NCBI RefSeq assembly: GCF_000714435.1
Contig: NZ_JJMW01000017.1
Coordinates: 1-51,098, forward strand
DNA from: Exiguobacterium alkaliphilum 12/1
Lineage (GTDB): Bacteria; Bacillota; Bacilli; Exiguobacteriales; Exiguobacteriaceae
Direction of reading: 5' to 3'
DNA length: 51,098 nt
Each line of letters begins with the position of its first letter. Position 1 is the first letter of the stretch. This document shows, one piece after another, positions 1 through 8,340 of the stretch. The position numbers and the translations under genes were made by a program. Under the pieces are notes generated by a model that was given only the letters and a program-made list of their open reading frames with translations, was not told where the DNA came from and did not search any database.

Positions 1-46
1 GAAGTGTTGCGCTTAATTTGACAAACCGTCCCAAAAAAATAAAAAA

Positions 47-604
47 CTATTTGGCCGGGCATGTCGAGAGATGGTCGTTGACGAGACCGGTCGCCTGCAG
101 ATGGGCATAGACGGTCGTCGGACCGAGAAACTTGAATCCCCGACGCTTCAAGTCTTTACTGAGACGCTCGGACAGTTCGGTCACGGCGGGAATCTCTTCG
201 ACAGAACGCCATTCGTTGCGGACCACTTGATGATCGACGAACGACCAAATATACGCATCGAACGAACCGAACTCGGATTGGACTTCGAGGAAACGTTTGG
301 CGTTGTTGATGGACGCCTCGATTTTACGCCGGTTTTTGACGATGCCCGTGTCTCGCATCAAACGTTCGACATCCTCTGCCGTGAAGGCGGCGACACGGTT
401 GACGTCGAAATCGGAATAGGCCGAGCGGTACTGCTCACGTTTTCGTAAAATCGTCAGCCAGCTCAAGCCGGCCTGCGCGCTCTCGAGCGTCAAGCATTCG
501 AAATGCTTCTGGTCATCGTGCACCGGTTTCCCCCATTCTTCATCATGATAGCGGACGTAGAGCGGGTCGGTCCCGCACCACGGACAACGCATGGCTTCAT
601 TCAT
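47..604 (-). CDS. tag: DNA-3-methyladenine glycosylase I (Tag)
   Basis: A cytosolic base-excision repair enzyme of 185 residues that removes 3-methyladenine from alkylated DNA. The N-terminal CPWCG, the nearby YVRYHDEEWG and the C-terminal NDHLSTC supply the Cys, His, His and Cys that bind the zinc 'snap' typical of the Tag family, and the length is normal. A TTG at 622 would add six residues, but the ATG at 604 follows GGAAGGA at proper spacing and begins the conserved part, so it is preferred. The gene reads away from dedA and ends 46 bases from the window edge. No terminator is visible in those 46 bases. Confidence 0.95.
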   Translation of the reverse strand: MNEAMRCPWCGTDPLYVRYHDEEWGKPVHDDQKHFECLTLESAQAGLSWLTILRKREQYRSAYSDFDVNRVAAFTAEDVERLMRDTGIVKNRRKIEASINNAKRFLEVQSEFGSFDAYIWSFVDHQVVRNEWRSVEEIPAVTELSERLSKDLKRRGFKFLGPTTVYAHLQATGLVNDHLSTCPAK

Positions 605-703
605 TCGTCTCAGTCCTTCCAACGTTTACCTATAGTGTAACACGTTGAACCGGTTTTCGAATGCGACGGCGGGGTATAATAGCGAAGAGTGGAGGGTGAT
701 CAA

Positions 704-1333
704 ATGCGTGATTGGATGATTGGGATCATCGAACAGTTCGGATATGTCGGCATCGCGTTCATGATCTTTATCGAGAACGTGTTCCCGCCGATCCCGTCAG
801 AAGTCGTGCTCTTGTTCGGCGGTTTCTTCGCCGTAAAGACCGACTTGATGATTTGGCTCGTGATCGTCGCGGCCACGGTCGGGGCGATCGCCGGGGCCGT
901 CTTGTTATATGGCATCGGTTTATATTTGGATGTCGAACAGATTGAGAAGTGGACGAAAAAGTATGGGAAGTGGATTCGGCTCGATCTCGACGACGTGCAT
1001 AAGGCGGATGCCTGGTTCGACCGGTATGGGGGATGGATGGTCTTTTTCGGTCGGCTCATGCCTGTCGTCCGTAGCTTGATCTCGCTCCCGGCCGGCATGT
1101 CGAACATGCCGTTCGTCAAGTTTTTACTGCTCAGCACGGCCGGGACGCTCATCTGGAACTCGATTTTAATCTTTATCGGGATTCGGGTCGGGGAGAACTG
1201 GGAATCGATACTCCGTTACCTTGACGTTTACTCATACGCCATCTATGCGTTGCTCGCTGTCGGCCTGATTCTGTACTTCATCTGGCGGAAGCGCCGAAAA
1301 CAAAAGAAATCGAAACAAGCCTCTTCGTTTTGA
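704..1333 (+). CDS. DedA/SNARE-associated family membrane protein
   Basis: A polytopic membrane protein of 209 residues of the DedA family, whose members act as undecaprenyl-phosphate or lipid flippases and support membrane homeostasis. Visible family marks are the early FIENVFPPIPSEVVL segment, the FGRLMPVVRSLISLPAGMSNM block with the family's key arginines, and a basic tail (RKRRKQKKSKQ). The ATG at 704 follows GGAGGGTGA. A GTG at 689 lies before that ribosome binding site and is not used. A TATAAT at 675-680 could be the -10 box, although no good -35 is present. Which lipid it moves cannot be told from sequence. Confidence 0.9.
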   Translation: MRDWMIGIIEQFGYVGIAFMIFIENVFPPIPSEVVLLFGGFFAVKTDLMIWLVIVAATVGAIAGAVLLYGIGLYLDVEQIEKWTKKYGKWIRLDLDDVHKADAWFDRYGGWMVFFGRLMPVVRSLISLPAGMSNMPFVKFLLLSTAGTLIWNSILIFIGIRVGENWESILRYLDVYSYAIYALLAVGLILYFIWRKRRKQKKSKQASSF

Positions 1334-1344
1334 AAACAAAAAAA

Positions 1345-1390
1345 CGGCTAGACCGGGTGCTCCGAAGAGCGTACGGTCTAGTCGTCTTTC
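1345..1390. terminator. Bidirectional terminator between dedA and the antiporter gene
   Basis: A long hairpin with CTAGACC/GGTCTAG arms and an inner GCTC-CGAA-GAGC tip is flanked by A-rich sequence on the left and T-rich sequence on the right. It serves both convergent genes, and the antiporter stop codon (1378-1380) lies in the stem. Confidence 0.75.
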
Positions 1391-2550
1391 TTTTGATTCG
1401 GTCTCATCTTTTCAATCGTCTGTTCGGTCTTCTCCGCTAACCGTTCCGAGAAACGGAACAAGACGATTCCGATGATGGCCGAGACAAAGATATAGAGACC
1501 GACGAACAGGTTGATGGCACCGTTCGATAGTGCCGTGAACAAAATCGAGAACTCCCCGCGCGGAGCGAGCGAGAAGCCAGCCTCGTTCGCTTGGACGCGG
1601 CTCAGTCCGTACATCCGCCCACCGATCCGTCCGACGATCCACTTCGACAACACGCCCCAGACGATCAACACGAAAAACAGCGCGTTGATGATGACCCCTT
1701 GTTCGAGGTTGATGGAAATCCCGAACGAGATGAAGAAGATCGGTAGGAACAAATCGCGAACCGGCACCGTCAAACGCTTCAACGGACGGATATCGTGGAT
1801 GCCGGCGAGCATGATGCCGGCGATGAATGCCCCGAGAATCTCGGATAGGCCGAACACCATCCCGATCCCTGCGAAAAAGAGAATCAATCCGATTAATCCG
1901 ATGCTCGCGTCGTCTTGACGGAGCAAATGTTTGACCGTCCGTGGATGGCGCGTCACGAACTTGATGCCGAGGAACAAAAGAACACCGAAAACGAGGAAAC
2001 CGACGAACACTTTTCCGACGTCGCTGAACACAATCGGTTCATCTTGAATGATGAACGGTGCAATCGTCAAGAGGAGCGGGGCAAAGATATCCTCAAAGAT
2101 GAGTAGCGCAAGCACGAACTCTTTAATATTTTCATGCTTATGCTGATGGCGCTCGAGTAGCCGTGCGGATATCGACGAACTCGTCGCATACAACACCGCG
2201 CCAATCAAGAACGCTTGTGGGACGTCAAGACCGAACGCAAGCGCAATCAACATCGAGACACCGAAGGCGAGACCGATATCGAGGACACCGGCCTTCCATA
2301 CTTGCCGCATCCGCTTTGTCAGCTCGTTTATGGGAAACTTGAGGCCGAGCAAGAAAAACAACAAGACGATGCCGATCTCACCCGCAATTTTGAACACTTC
2401 GTTACCGTCCCAAAAGAAACCGACGATGACGCCGATTCCGATGAACGCAAGAATGCTTGGAAAGAATAAACGCTCAATCAAAAGGCTGACGATGGAAATG
2501 AGGGCGAGTGCCGCGCCAAGGAAGATAATGATGTTGATGTCAAGATTCAT
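1378..2550 (-). CDS. CPA2-family monovalent cation/proton antiporter
   Basis: A 390-residue integral membrane protein with about 12 hydrophobic segments, of the KefB/KhtU (CPA2) type that exchanges K+ or Na+ for H+. The segments LFFLLGLKFPINEL, LIFEDIFAPLLL and the GAFIAGIMLAG block are typical of the Na_H_Exchanger domain. It stops soon after the last membrane segment, so the cytosolic TrkA-N/RCK domain of KefB/KefC is absent. In this it resembles Bacillus KhtU, but no KhtT-like regulator gene lies next to it. The start has a strong GAAGGAGGTGG site. The ion cannot be assigned from sequence. Confidence 0.9.
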   Translation of the reverse strand: MNLDINIIIFLGAALALISIVSLLIERLFFPSILAFIGIGVIVGFFWDGNEVFKIAGEIGIVLLFFLLGLKFPINELTKRMRQVWKAGVLDIGLAFGVSMLIALAFGLDVPQAFLIGAVLYATSSSISARLLERHQHKHENIKEFVLALLIFEDIFAPLLLTIAPFIIQDEPIVFSDVGKVFVGFLVFGVLLFLGIKFVTRHPRTVKHLLRQDDASIGLIGLILFFAGIGMVFGLSEILGAFIAGIMLAGIHDIRPLKRLTVPVRDLFLPIFFISFGISINLEQGVIINALFFVLIVWGVLSKWIVGRIGGRMYGLSRVQANEAGFSLAPRGEFSILFTALSNGAINLFVGLYIFVSAIIGIVLFRFSERLAEKTEQTIEKMRPNQKKDD

Positions 2551-2587
2551 GCGCCACCTCCTTCACGGGTGAACAGTGGAATCCGGT

Positions 2588-3007
2588 TCACTCTTTCGGC
2601 CATTGATATTCCATCCCGACGGATTCAGGACGCGAGTAATCAAAACCGAAATGCCGATACAGCCCATCGGCCGGGATGTCCGCAATCAGGCTGATGATTG
2701 CCGTCTCGTCCGCTTCTCGCAAAATCCATTCCATCAGATGTTCCATGATGAGCTTACCGAGCCCGAGCCCTTGGCAGTCCGGGTCGACGACGATATCGAC
2801 GAGGTGGAACACCATCCCCCCATCACCGACGACACGCCCCATGCCGACCATCTCATCGTTCAAATATAGGCAGACGCCGAACAGCGTATGGGCGAGCCCT
2901 TTCTCGGTCGCCTTGTCCGACCGTTTCGGCATGCCGGCTTTGACGCGTAAGCGCTGATGTTCTTTCGGAGACGGCGTCTCATGCTTCACGTTGACTTCAT
3001 TGACCAT
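2588..3007 (-). CDS. GNAT family N-acetyltransferase
   Basis: A 139-residue cytosolic acyltransferase. The acetyl-CoA binding motif A is clear (VDIVVDPDCQGLGLGKLIMEHL, with the Q/R-x-x-G-x-G/A pattern), and a C-terminal YRHFGF(D) is typical of the fold. Upstream in-frame codons reach 3115, but the ATG at 3007 follows GGAAGGGG and is chosen. It is divergent from glpP and sits 37 bases behind the antiporter gene on the same strand. The substrate is unknown. Confidence 0.88.
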   Translation of the reverse strand: MVNEVNVKHETPSPKEHQRLRVKAGMPKRSDKATEKGLAHTLFGVCLYLNDEMVGMGRVVGDGGMVFHLVDIVVDPDCQGLGLGKLIMEHLMEWILREADETAIISLIADIPADGLYRHFGFDYSRPESVGMEYQWPKE

Positions 3008-3067
3008 GTTTAAATCCCCTTCCACACTAGATGAAATTATTTTCCCGATATATTGACTCGATAAACC

Positions 3068-3097
3068 TTGATTTGTGAAGGACAACTTCTCCATAAT
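3068..3097 (+). promoter_or_regulatory. Putative sigma-A promoter of glpP
   Basis: TTGATT (3068-3073), an 18-base spacer and CATAAT (3092-3097) lie 30 bases before the glpP start. The match is reasonable but not perfect. Confidence 0.4.
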
Positions 3098-3127
3098 GAG
3101 ACCGTATGAAAGCAAAGGAGGGGGACT

Positions 3128-3688
3128 ATGCTAGAGAAACAATCGATTTTACCGGCGATCCGTGACATGCGGGATTTAGAAGTGTTTTTGGCGAGCGATT
3201 TCGTCGTCGGGGTGTTGCTTGAAATCCATATCGCGAGACTCGATGCCGTCTTTCGACTCTTGTCCGAGCATGGGAAGAACGTGTTCATCCATTTGGATTT
3301 GATTCAAGGGATGAAAGCGGATGAGTATGCGACCGAGTTCGTCTGCCAGACATATCGTCCGTATGGGATCATCTCGACGAAAGGGAGCGTCATTTTGAAG
3401 GCGAAACAAAAGCAAGTGAAGACGGTGCAGCGACTGTTTCTCATCGATTCGAGCTCGCTCGAGCGAAGCTATCGGATGATTGAACGCACTCGGCCGGATT
3501 ATATCGAAGTGCTGCCAGGGCTCGTCCCGAAATATATTCGTGAGGTGAAGGCGCGTACCGGCATCCCGGTGTTCGCCGGAGGCTTGATATCGACCGTAGA
3601 TGAAGTCGAGGCGGCGCTTTTGGCGGGCGCATCGGTCATCACGACGTCGAATCGCACGCTTTGGGATGGACGCTACGTCTCAAAATGA
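3128..3688 (+). CDS. glpP: Glycerol-3-phosphate responsive antiterminator GlpP
   Basis: A 186-residue cytosolic RNA-binding antiterminator. In Bacillus it is activated by glycerol-3-phosphate and lets transcription pass terminators ahead of glpFK and glpD. The family is recognised by its TIM-barrel-like sequence: IHLDLIQGMKADEYATEF, YGIISTKGSVILKAKQK, DYIEVLPGLVPKYI and the GIPVFAGGLI segment near the C-terminus. The start has a strong AAAGGAGGGGG site. No glpF, glpK or glpD lies in the window, so its targets must be elsewhere. An SDR gene follows 37 bases later and is probably co-transcribed. Confidence 0.93.
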   Translation: MLEKQSILPAIRDMRDLEVFLASDFVVGVLLEIHIARLDAVFRLLSEHGKNVFIHLDLIQGMKADEYATEFVCQTYRPYGIISTKGSVILKAKQKQVKTVQRLFLIDSSSLERSYRMIERTRPDYIEVLPGLVPKYIREVKARTGIPVFAGGLISTVDEVEAALLAGASVITTSNRTLWDGRYVSK

Positions 3689-3725
3689 GCATGGCGGGTA
3701 TAGACAGAGGAAGGAGGGGACCAAT

Positions 3726-4430
3726 ATGCAAGAAACGATGATCATTACGGGAATCAGCCAAGGGATTGGAAACGTCTTGGCGCGTTCGTTTTCAAAGGCG
3801 TATCGCGTCATCGGTCTCGATGTGGGGGATGACCCGCAACTGAGTGGTGTGACGTTCATGCAAGTGGATTTGGGGGATCACGAGGCGGTGGCCGAGACGT
3901 TCGCGGCGATTGGCGAACAGTTCGGACCGGCCCATGTCCTCATCAACAACGGTGGGGTGTCCTCGCTTGAGACTCCGATGACCGAGCTCGACGTCAAGAC
4001 GTTCAAACACGTGATCGATGTCAACCTCGTCGGGACGTTCGCCTGCGCCAAAGCCTTTTTGACGCTGAACGAGAACGCGGCATACGGCCGTATCGTAAAC
4101 GTCGCCTCGACACGGGCACTCCAGAACGAACCGGATTGGGAAGCGTATGGCGCATCGAAAGGGGGCATCGTCGCGCTCACGCATTCGATGGCCGTCTCGC
4201 TCGCGGGACGTCCCGTCACGGTGAATGCGATTAGTCCCGGGTGGATTCACACGTCGGACGAGGTTCTACGTGATATCGACCATCGCCAGCATCCGTCTGG
4301 GCGGGTCGGGACACCGACCGATATCGTCCGAGCCGTCACATATTTGATTGACCGTGACAACGATTTCGTGAACGGGCACAACTTGATCGTCGACGGGGGC
4401 ATGACGAAAAAGATGATTTATGAACCTTGA
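3726..4430 (+). CDS. Short-chain dehydrogenase/reductase (SDR)
   Basis: A 234-residue NAD(P)-dependent oxidoreductase of the classical SDR type. Visible are the nucleotide-binding ITGISQGIG, the NNGG that replaces the usual NNAG, the catalytic Ser (VAST) and YGASK, and the C-terminal NGHNLIVDGGM. The ATG at 3726 follows GGAAGGAGGGG, while the open frame extends upstream without any ribosome binding site. It follows glpP closely, which suggests one transcript, but the substrate cannot be told. A strong hairpin closes the unit. Confidence 0.9.
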   Translation: MQETMIITGISQGIGNVLARSFSKAYRVIGLDVGDDPQLSGVTFMQVDLGDHEAVAETFAAIGEQFGPAHVLINNGGVSSLETPMTELDVKTFKHVIDVNLVGTFACAKAFLTLNENAAYGRIVNVASTRALQNEPDWEAYGASKGGIVALTHSMAVSLAGRPVTVNAISPGWIHTSDEVLRDIDHRQHPSGRVGTPTDIVRAVTYLIDRDNDFVNGHNLIVDGGMTKKMIYEP

Positions 4431-4457
4431 TGTATTAGGACTATTACCCTAAATTTT

Positions 4458-4516
4458 AAAGCGCTGCATGCGTGAATATACCTACCGACGGGTATGTTAC
4501 GGATGAAGCGCTTTTT
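4458..4516 (+). terminator. Long hairpin with T-run: terminator or leader attenuator
   Basis: The outer arms AAAGCGCT (4458-4465) and AGCGCTTT (4506-4513) enclose a second long pairing of GTGAATATACC with GGTATGTTAC, followed by TTTTTC. It lies after the SDR stop, but its T-run ends only about 20 bases before the HD-gene ribosome binding site, so it could also attenuate that gene. Confidence 0.6.
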
Positions 4517-4537
4517 CTAATACGAGGAGGGGTCCCG

Positions 4538-5326
4538 ATGCATCGATTGGTTGAGGAGGCACTCAGATTCGCGGCCGCGCGACATGACGGTCAATTTCGT
4601 AAAGGATCACGTATCCCATACGTGACACATCCGGTCGCGGTGGCGATGATCTTGACCGAAGACCACCAACCGGTACCGGTCGTCGCGGCAGCGTTACTGC
4701 ATGATGTGCTCGAAGACACGTTCACGACGAAAGATGAGCTCCATGAACAGTTTGGACCGGAAGTCGCACGGCTTGTCGAAGCCGTCTCTGAGCCGGATAA
4801 GAGCCTGCCTTGGGAGCAGCGGAAGCAGGCGATGCTCGAACGTATCCCTTCGCTCGAGTACGATGAGATCGCCTTACTCGTGGCGGACAAGTTACATAAC
4901 CTCCGCTCGATTCGGCTCGATATCGATGTAGTCGGAAAAGGGGTTTGGTCGCGGTTTCGCCGGCCGCTACGTGACCAGTCATGGTACTATCATGAACTGT
5001 TAGAGGCGCTCCGACCGTTCCAATCGACGTCAGGACTCATCGAAGTGTACGAACAAGAGTTGAATCGTTTGTTTTACGGGACAGAAACGGAGCGCGTGCT
5101 TAAACTTCAAAAATTGTCTACCGTCGTCACGAACGGCTTCCAAGAAGAGGATTGGGTGCAAGAGGCTCCGACGCTCTATCAGACCGCTTTCGAGTTGGAC
5201 GAGACGATGAGCGTTACTGAACGAAGTGACAGAAGTGGCGGTGATGACTCCATTTTGAAAGGGTTGACCGAGCTCTCGTATCGGACGGCATTGACGAGCG
5301 AAGACATCGTGAGATTGACGAAGTGA
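4538..5326 (+). CDS. HD-domain protein related to (p)ppGpp hydrolases
   Basis: A 262-residue protein whose first 170 residues match the metal-dependent HD domain of SpoT/Rel hydrolases: His31, His55-Asp56, Glu59-Asp60 (HDVLED) and a DKLHNLRS motif with Asp117 and Asn121. No synthetase, TGS or ACT domain is present, and the C-terminal 90 residues are acidic and unrecognised. It may be a small alarmone hydrolase or a more general nucleotide phosphohydrolase. The start ATG at 4538 follows GAGGAGGGG, and the longer frame from 4472 has no such site and runs through the preceding hairpin. Confidence 0.82.
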   Translation: MHRLVEEALRFAAARHDGQFRKGSRIPYVTHPVAVAMILTEDHQPVPVVAAALLHDVLEDTFTTKDELHEQFGPEVARLVEAVSEPDKSLPWEQRKQAMLERIPSLEYDEIALLVADKLHNLRSIRLDIDVVGKGVWSRFRRPLRDQSWYYHELLEALRPFQSTSGLIEVYEQELNRLFYGTETERVLKLQKLSTVVTNGFQEEDWVQEAPTLYQTAFELDETMSVTERSDRSGGDDSILKGLTELSYRTALTSEDIVRLTK

Positions 5327-5331
5327 AACGA

Positions 5332-5360
5332 TTGTCATCCGGGACGAACCGTGCTATAGT
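5332..5360 (+). promoter_or_regulatory. Sigma-A promoter of the manganese-riboswitch transcript
   Basis: TTGTCA (5332-5337), a 17-base spacer and TATAGT (5355-5360). Transcription would begin about ten bases before the aptamer. Confidence 0.7.
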
Positions 5361-5372
5361 CGGGTTGAACAT

Positions 5373-5451
5373 AAGAAGGGGAGTAGCGACCACGTTCGTG
5401 GTCGGTGGGTCGTCATTACAGTGCAACGCACTCGGTCCATCGAGCTTCTTT
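5373..5451 (+). ncRNA. yybP-ykoY (Mn2+) riboswitch aptamer
   Basis: The diagnostic GGGGAGTAGC follows the 5' strand of P1 (AAGAAG), which pairs with CTTCTT at 5446-5451. Between them are a GACCACG-TTCG-type hairpin and a second arm with GTGCAACGCAC, as expected for the two stacked legs. This class senses manganese and usually turns on metal exporters. It is followed directly by a terminator and then the exchanger gene. The assignment rests on motif and structure; a covariance-model search would settle it. Confidence 0.85.
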
Positions 5452-5460
5452 TAGTCCGCA

Positions 5461-5508
5461 AGACCTTTTTATGGATGCTTTTTTGGCGTCCGTAAAAAGG
5501 TCTTTTTT
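5461..5508 (+). terminator. Riboswitch expression-platform terminator
   Basis: AGACCTTTTTA (5461-5471) pairs with TAAAAAGGTCT (5493-5503), then TTTTT. It lies between aptamer and start codon, so Mn2+ binding presumably prevents its formation. Confidence 0.85.
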
Positions 5509-5537
5509 GACGTTTAAAATCGAGGGGAGAAAACGCA

Positions 5538-6527
5538 ATGGTATTTGTTTATTTTTTACTCGCGGCCGCCATCACGGTGTATGCAGCGATCAAACTGTCG
5601 ACGTATGCAGACGTCATCAGTGAGAAGTCATCGATGGGAGGCGTCCTCGTCGGAACGCTTTTACTCGCAGGCGCGACGTCGCTACCTGAGGTGACGACGA
5701 GTATCTCGGCGGTCATGATCAACAACCCGGATATCGCCGTCGGGAATATGCTCGGCTCAAACTTGTTCAACATCTTCATCTTGGCGATGTTCGACCTGTA
5801 TTTCCGTCAAAAACGCCTGTTCAACGAAGCGAGCCGCGACCACTTGTATACGGCTGGGCTCGGTCTCTTATTGACGGTGCTGACGATGATCGCCCTCGTC
5901 GTCCGTATCGATTTGACGTTTATCGGCATCGGGGTCGACGCCTTGTTGATCGCCGCCTTGTACGGGATTGGGATTTATTATATCGGCAAGCGGCCAAAAG
6001 CGCCGACGGCGACACCTGAAGTCGAACAAGAAGTCGTCGTCAGCACGACCGAGTCGATTACCGTGAAACGGGCCGTTATCGGTTTTGCCGTCGCCGCCCT
6101 CGTCATCATGGCGGCAGGAACGGCGCTTTCCATCTCCGGTGACCGAATCGCAGTCGTGACCGGCCTCGGCTCGAGCTTTGTCGGCAGCTTCTTGATCGCC
6201 GCCTCGACTTCGCTACCGGAAGCGGTCGCCGTGTTCGTCGCTTTGAAACTTCGAAACGTGAACTTGGCGTTCGGGTCAATTTTAGGGAGCAACATTTTCA
6301 ACATGGTCATCATCGCCATGTCGGACGTGTTCTATCAGAATGGATCGATTTTGGCGGATGTCTCGGCGTCGCACTTGGTCACAGCCGTCGGCATCACGAT
6401 TTTGTCAATCTTGGTCATGTATAGCGTGCTTCGCAAAGACGTCACGTCGAAAGTTCGTTATATCGTCCCGTCTGTGCTCGTCGTTCTCGTCTACTTCGTC
6501 TCGTCTTACCTGATTTTCATTGGTTGA
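5538..6527 (+). CDS. CaCA-family sodium/calcium (or Mn2+) exchanger
   Basis: A 329-residue membrane antiporter with ten hydrophobic segments in two halves. The alpha-1 repeat (GATSLPEVTTS...GNMLGSNLFNI) and the alpha-2 repeat (ASTSLPEAVAVF...GSILGSNIFNM) carry the ion-binding Glu residues of the CaCA superfamily (YrbG type). A charged loop near residues 150-175 separates the halves. The ribosome binding site is GAGGGGAGAA. Because a manganese riboswitch controls it, export of Mn2+ (perhaps with Ca2+) is a reasonable inference. It is a single-gene transcript ended by a strong terminator. Confidence 0.92.
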   Translation: MVFVYFLLAAAITVYAAIKLSTYADVISEKSSMGGVLVGTLLLAGATSLPEVTTSISAVMINNPDIAVGNMLGSNLFNIFILAMFDLYFRQKRLFNEASRDHLYTAGLGLLLTVLTMIALVVRIDLTFIGIGVDALLIAALYGIGIYYIGKRPKAPTATPEVEQEVVVSTTESITVKRAVIGFAVAALVIMAAGTALSISGDRIAVVTGLGSSFVGSFLIAASTSLPEAVAVFVALKLRNVNLAFGSILGSNIFNMVIIAMSDVFYQNGSILADVSASHLVTAVGITILSILVMYSVLRKDVTSKVRYIVPSVLVVLVYFVSSYLIFIG

Positions 6528-6529
6528 TG

Positions 6530-6560
6530 ACACGGTCGCTCTTGCGGCCGTGTTTTTTTT
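6530..6560 (+). terminator. Terminator after the CaCA exchanger
   Basis: CACGG-CGC/GCG-CCGTG hairpin (6531-6552) followed by eight T. Confidence 0.85.
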
Positions 6561-6617
6561 CATTGAGGCGTGACCGGGCATTTACGTGGGTATAGTAGGA
6601 GGGAAGGAGGGGTGACG

Positions 6618-7679
6618 ATGCAAATGCATTCCGTTGAGCGGTTGAGTGAATACGTCCTCTTGATTCCCGCTTATAATCCCGATCAGGCACTAGTTGAATT
6701 GGTGCATGCGTTGAAACAGGAAGGTTTCCTCCACATCGTCGTCGTCAATGACGGGAGTGCGGAAACGTGCCGACCTGTGTTTGAGGCCATTGAGCCGCAC
6801 GTATCTCGGCTTCTTGAGCATGAAAAGAACGCAGGAAAAGGTGCGGCCTTGAAGACCGGCATACGGTACATCGTCGACCACTACCCAGAGACGTTAGGCG
6901 CCATCACGGTCGATGCCGACGGCCAGCATTTACCGTCCGACGTCCACCACGTCTACAGCGAAGGCGTCCTCTGGCCGCATCATCTGATTATGGGGTGTCG
7001 CGATTTTTCAGGGGAAGCGATTCCGTTTCGAAGCCGGTTCGGTAATCAAGTGACACGCCTCGTCATGACGATTGGGAGCGGACTTCGTTTGAAAGACACC
7101 CAGACCGGCCTTCGGGCCATCCCGGTCCGCTATGCGAGACAGTTGCTCGACGTCCCTGGCAACCGTTACGAGTTCGAGATGAACATGTTGACGTTCACGA
7201 AGCGGATGCACGTCCCGATTCATCAGACACCGATTCAGACCGTCTATGTGGACGAGAACGCCTCGTCGCATTTTCGTCCGGTCATCGACTCAATCTTGAT
7301 TTATCGTATGTTTCTCGCTTATTCGTTATCATCTGTTGCATCGTTTTTAATGGACATCGGCGTGTACGCGCTATTGATTTTCCTATTGAATCCTTGGTTC
7401 GATACGGCGCACGTCATCGTCGCGACCGTCGTCGGTCGAGTCGTCTCGTCCTTATTCAACTATTTCGTCAACCGGAAAGTCGTCTTCAAATCGAAAGCGA
7501 GACGGGCGATGGTCAAGTATTTTGGCCTCGTCGGGGCACAGATGGCGGTCTCCGCTGCCCTCGTCTATGCGCTCTTCTTCGTCATTCGAGACGGCGAGGT
7601 CATCTTGAAAGTCGTCGTCGACAGCTTCTTGTTTATCGCCAGTTACTATGTACAAAAACGCTGGATTTTCAAACGATAA
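6618..7679 (+). CDS. GT2 glycosyltransferase fused to a GtrA membrane domain
   Basis: A 353-residue protein. Residues about 10-225 form a GT-A family 2 glycosyltransferase (LIPAYNPD, VVNDGS, NAGKGAALKTG, and the metal-binding DADGQH). Residues about 235-350 form a four-helix GtrA-like domain (SSVASFLMDIGVYALL, VVGRVVSSLFNYFVNRKVVF). This layout is known for enzymes that load sugars on undecaprenyl phosphate and help flip them, so a role in wall-polymer or teichoic-acid glycosylation is inferred. ATG 6618 follows GGAAGGAGGGG. It stands alone between two terminators. Confidence 0.92.
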   Translation: MQMHSVERLSEYVLLIPAYNPDQALVELVHALKQEGFLHIVVVNDGSAETCRPVFEAIEPHVSRLLEHEKNAGKGAALKTGIRYIVDHYPETLGAITVDADGQHLPSDVHHVYSEGVLWPHHLIMGCRDFSGEAIPFRSRFGNQVTRLVMTIGSGLRLKDTQTGLRAIPVRYARQLLDVPGNRYEFEMNMLTFTKRMHVPIHQTPIQTVYVDENASSHFRPVIDSILIYRMFLAYSLSSVASFLMDIGVYALLIFLLNPWFDTAHVIVATVVGRVVSSLFNYFVNRKVVFKSKARRAMVKYFGLVGAQMAVSAALVYALFFVIRDGEVILKVVVDSFLFIASYYVQKRWIFKR

Positions 7680-7705
7680 AGGCCCGACAGTTGTCGGGCC
7701 TTTAT
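7678..7705. terminator. Bidirectional terminator
   Basis: AAAGGCCCGACA-GTTG-TCGGGCCTTT, shared by the glycosyltransferase (+) and the exonuclease gene (-). Confidence 0.85.
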
Positions 7706-8271
7706 CAGTAGGCGAGCTTTCCGATTTTAACGGACGTATAGCGATGAAGCTCGCGCGGGTCGGCGATGCCGGTCTTCATCATCATGTCGCGCATGAGGAG
7801 CGCACAAACCCGTGCGTCCTCGGCAGCGTTATGATGCAGGAACGGCTCGTTCAAATACTCGGCCATCGTGTTCAGCTTATGGTTCGGGAGCTGGGGGTAC
7901 AACTTACGGGACAACTTGACCGTACAGCCATACTCGATGCTCGGGAACGTATATAGGTCATATTTGGCGATCGCTTTTTTCAAAGCGCCCATATCGAACG
8001 AGGCGTTGTGGGCCATGACGAGATCGACCTTTTGGAGCGTCGGATAGAGCAGTTCGAGCACCTTGGGCAGTGTCGGGGCATCCCAGACATCGCTCGGCCG
8101 AATGCCATGGACACGGATATTCCCTTGGTCGAAGTCTTCTTCCGGGTTGACGAGAAGCTGGTTCGTCTCGACGACCTCGCCGGCGTAAAGCAAGCTCCAG
8201 CCGACCGAACAGATGCTTCGGCTGTCACGGTTGGCGGTCTCGACGTCGATGGCTAAAATAGAATGTGACAT
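7705..8271 (-). CDS. DnaQ-like DEDDh 3'-5' exonuclease
   Basis: A 188-residue exonuclease-domain protein. The three Exo motifs are present: IDVETAN (Asp, Glu), HNASFDMGAL (Asp) and HHNAAEDARVC (His, Asp), the last giving the DEDDh subtype. It lacks helicase or polymerase domains, so it is probably a stand-alone proofreading or oligonucleotide-degrading enzyme. The ATG at 8271 follows AAAGGAACG, and the longer frame (to 8304) runs into the terminator of the next gene. Confidence 0.9.
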   Translation of the reverse strand: MSHSILAIDVETANRDSRSICSVGWSLLYAGEVVETNQLLVNPEEDFDQGNIRVHGIRPSDVWDAPTLPKVLELLYPTLQKVDLVMAHNASFDMGALKKAIAKYDLYTFPSIEYGCTVKLSRKLYPQLPNHKLNTMAEYLNEPFLHHNAAEDARVCALLMRDMMMKTGIADPRELHRYTSVKIGKLAY

Positions 8272-8303
8272 AATCGTTCCTTTCTTCTTACGAATTGAAT
8301 CCA

Positions 8304-8333
8304 CAAAAAAAGTCTAACATAACGTTAGACTGA
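8304..8333 (-). terminator. Terminator of the copper-storage gene
   Basis: AGTCTAAC/GTTAGACT hairpin, read on the minus strand into seven T. Confidence 0.8.
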
Positions 8334-8340
8334 AAAGCGA

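Noticed and set aside
1378..2550. Antiporter truncated by frameshift (missing RCK domain)
   Set aside because: The stop lies inside a good terminator shared with dedA, and CPA2 proteins of this short form (KhtU-like) are normal.
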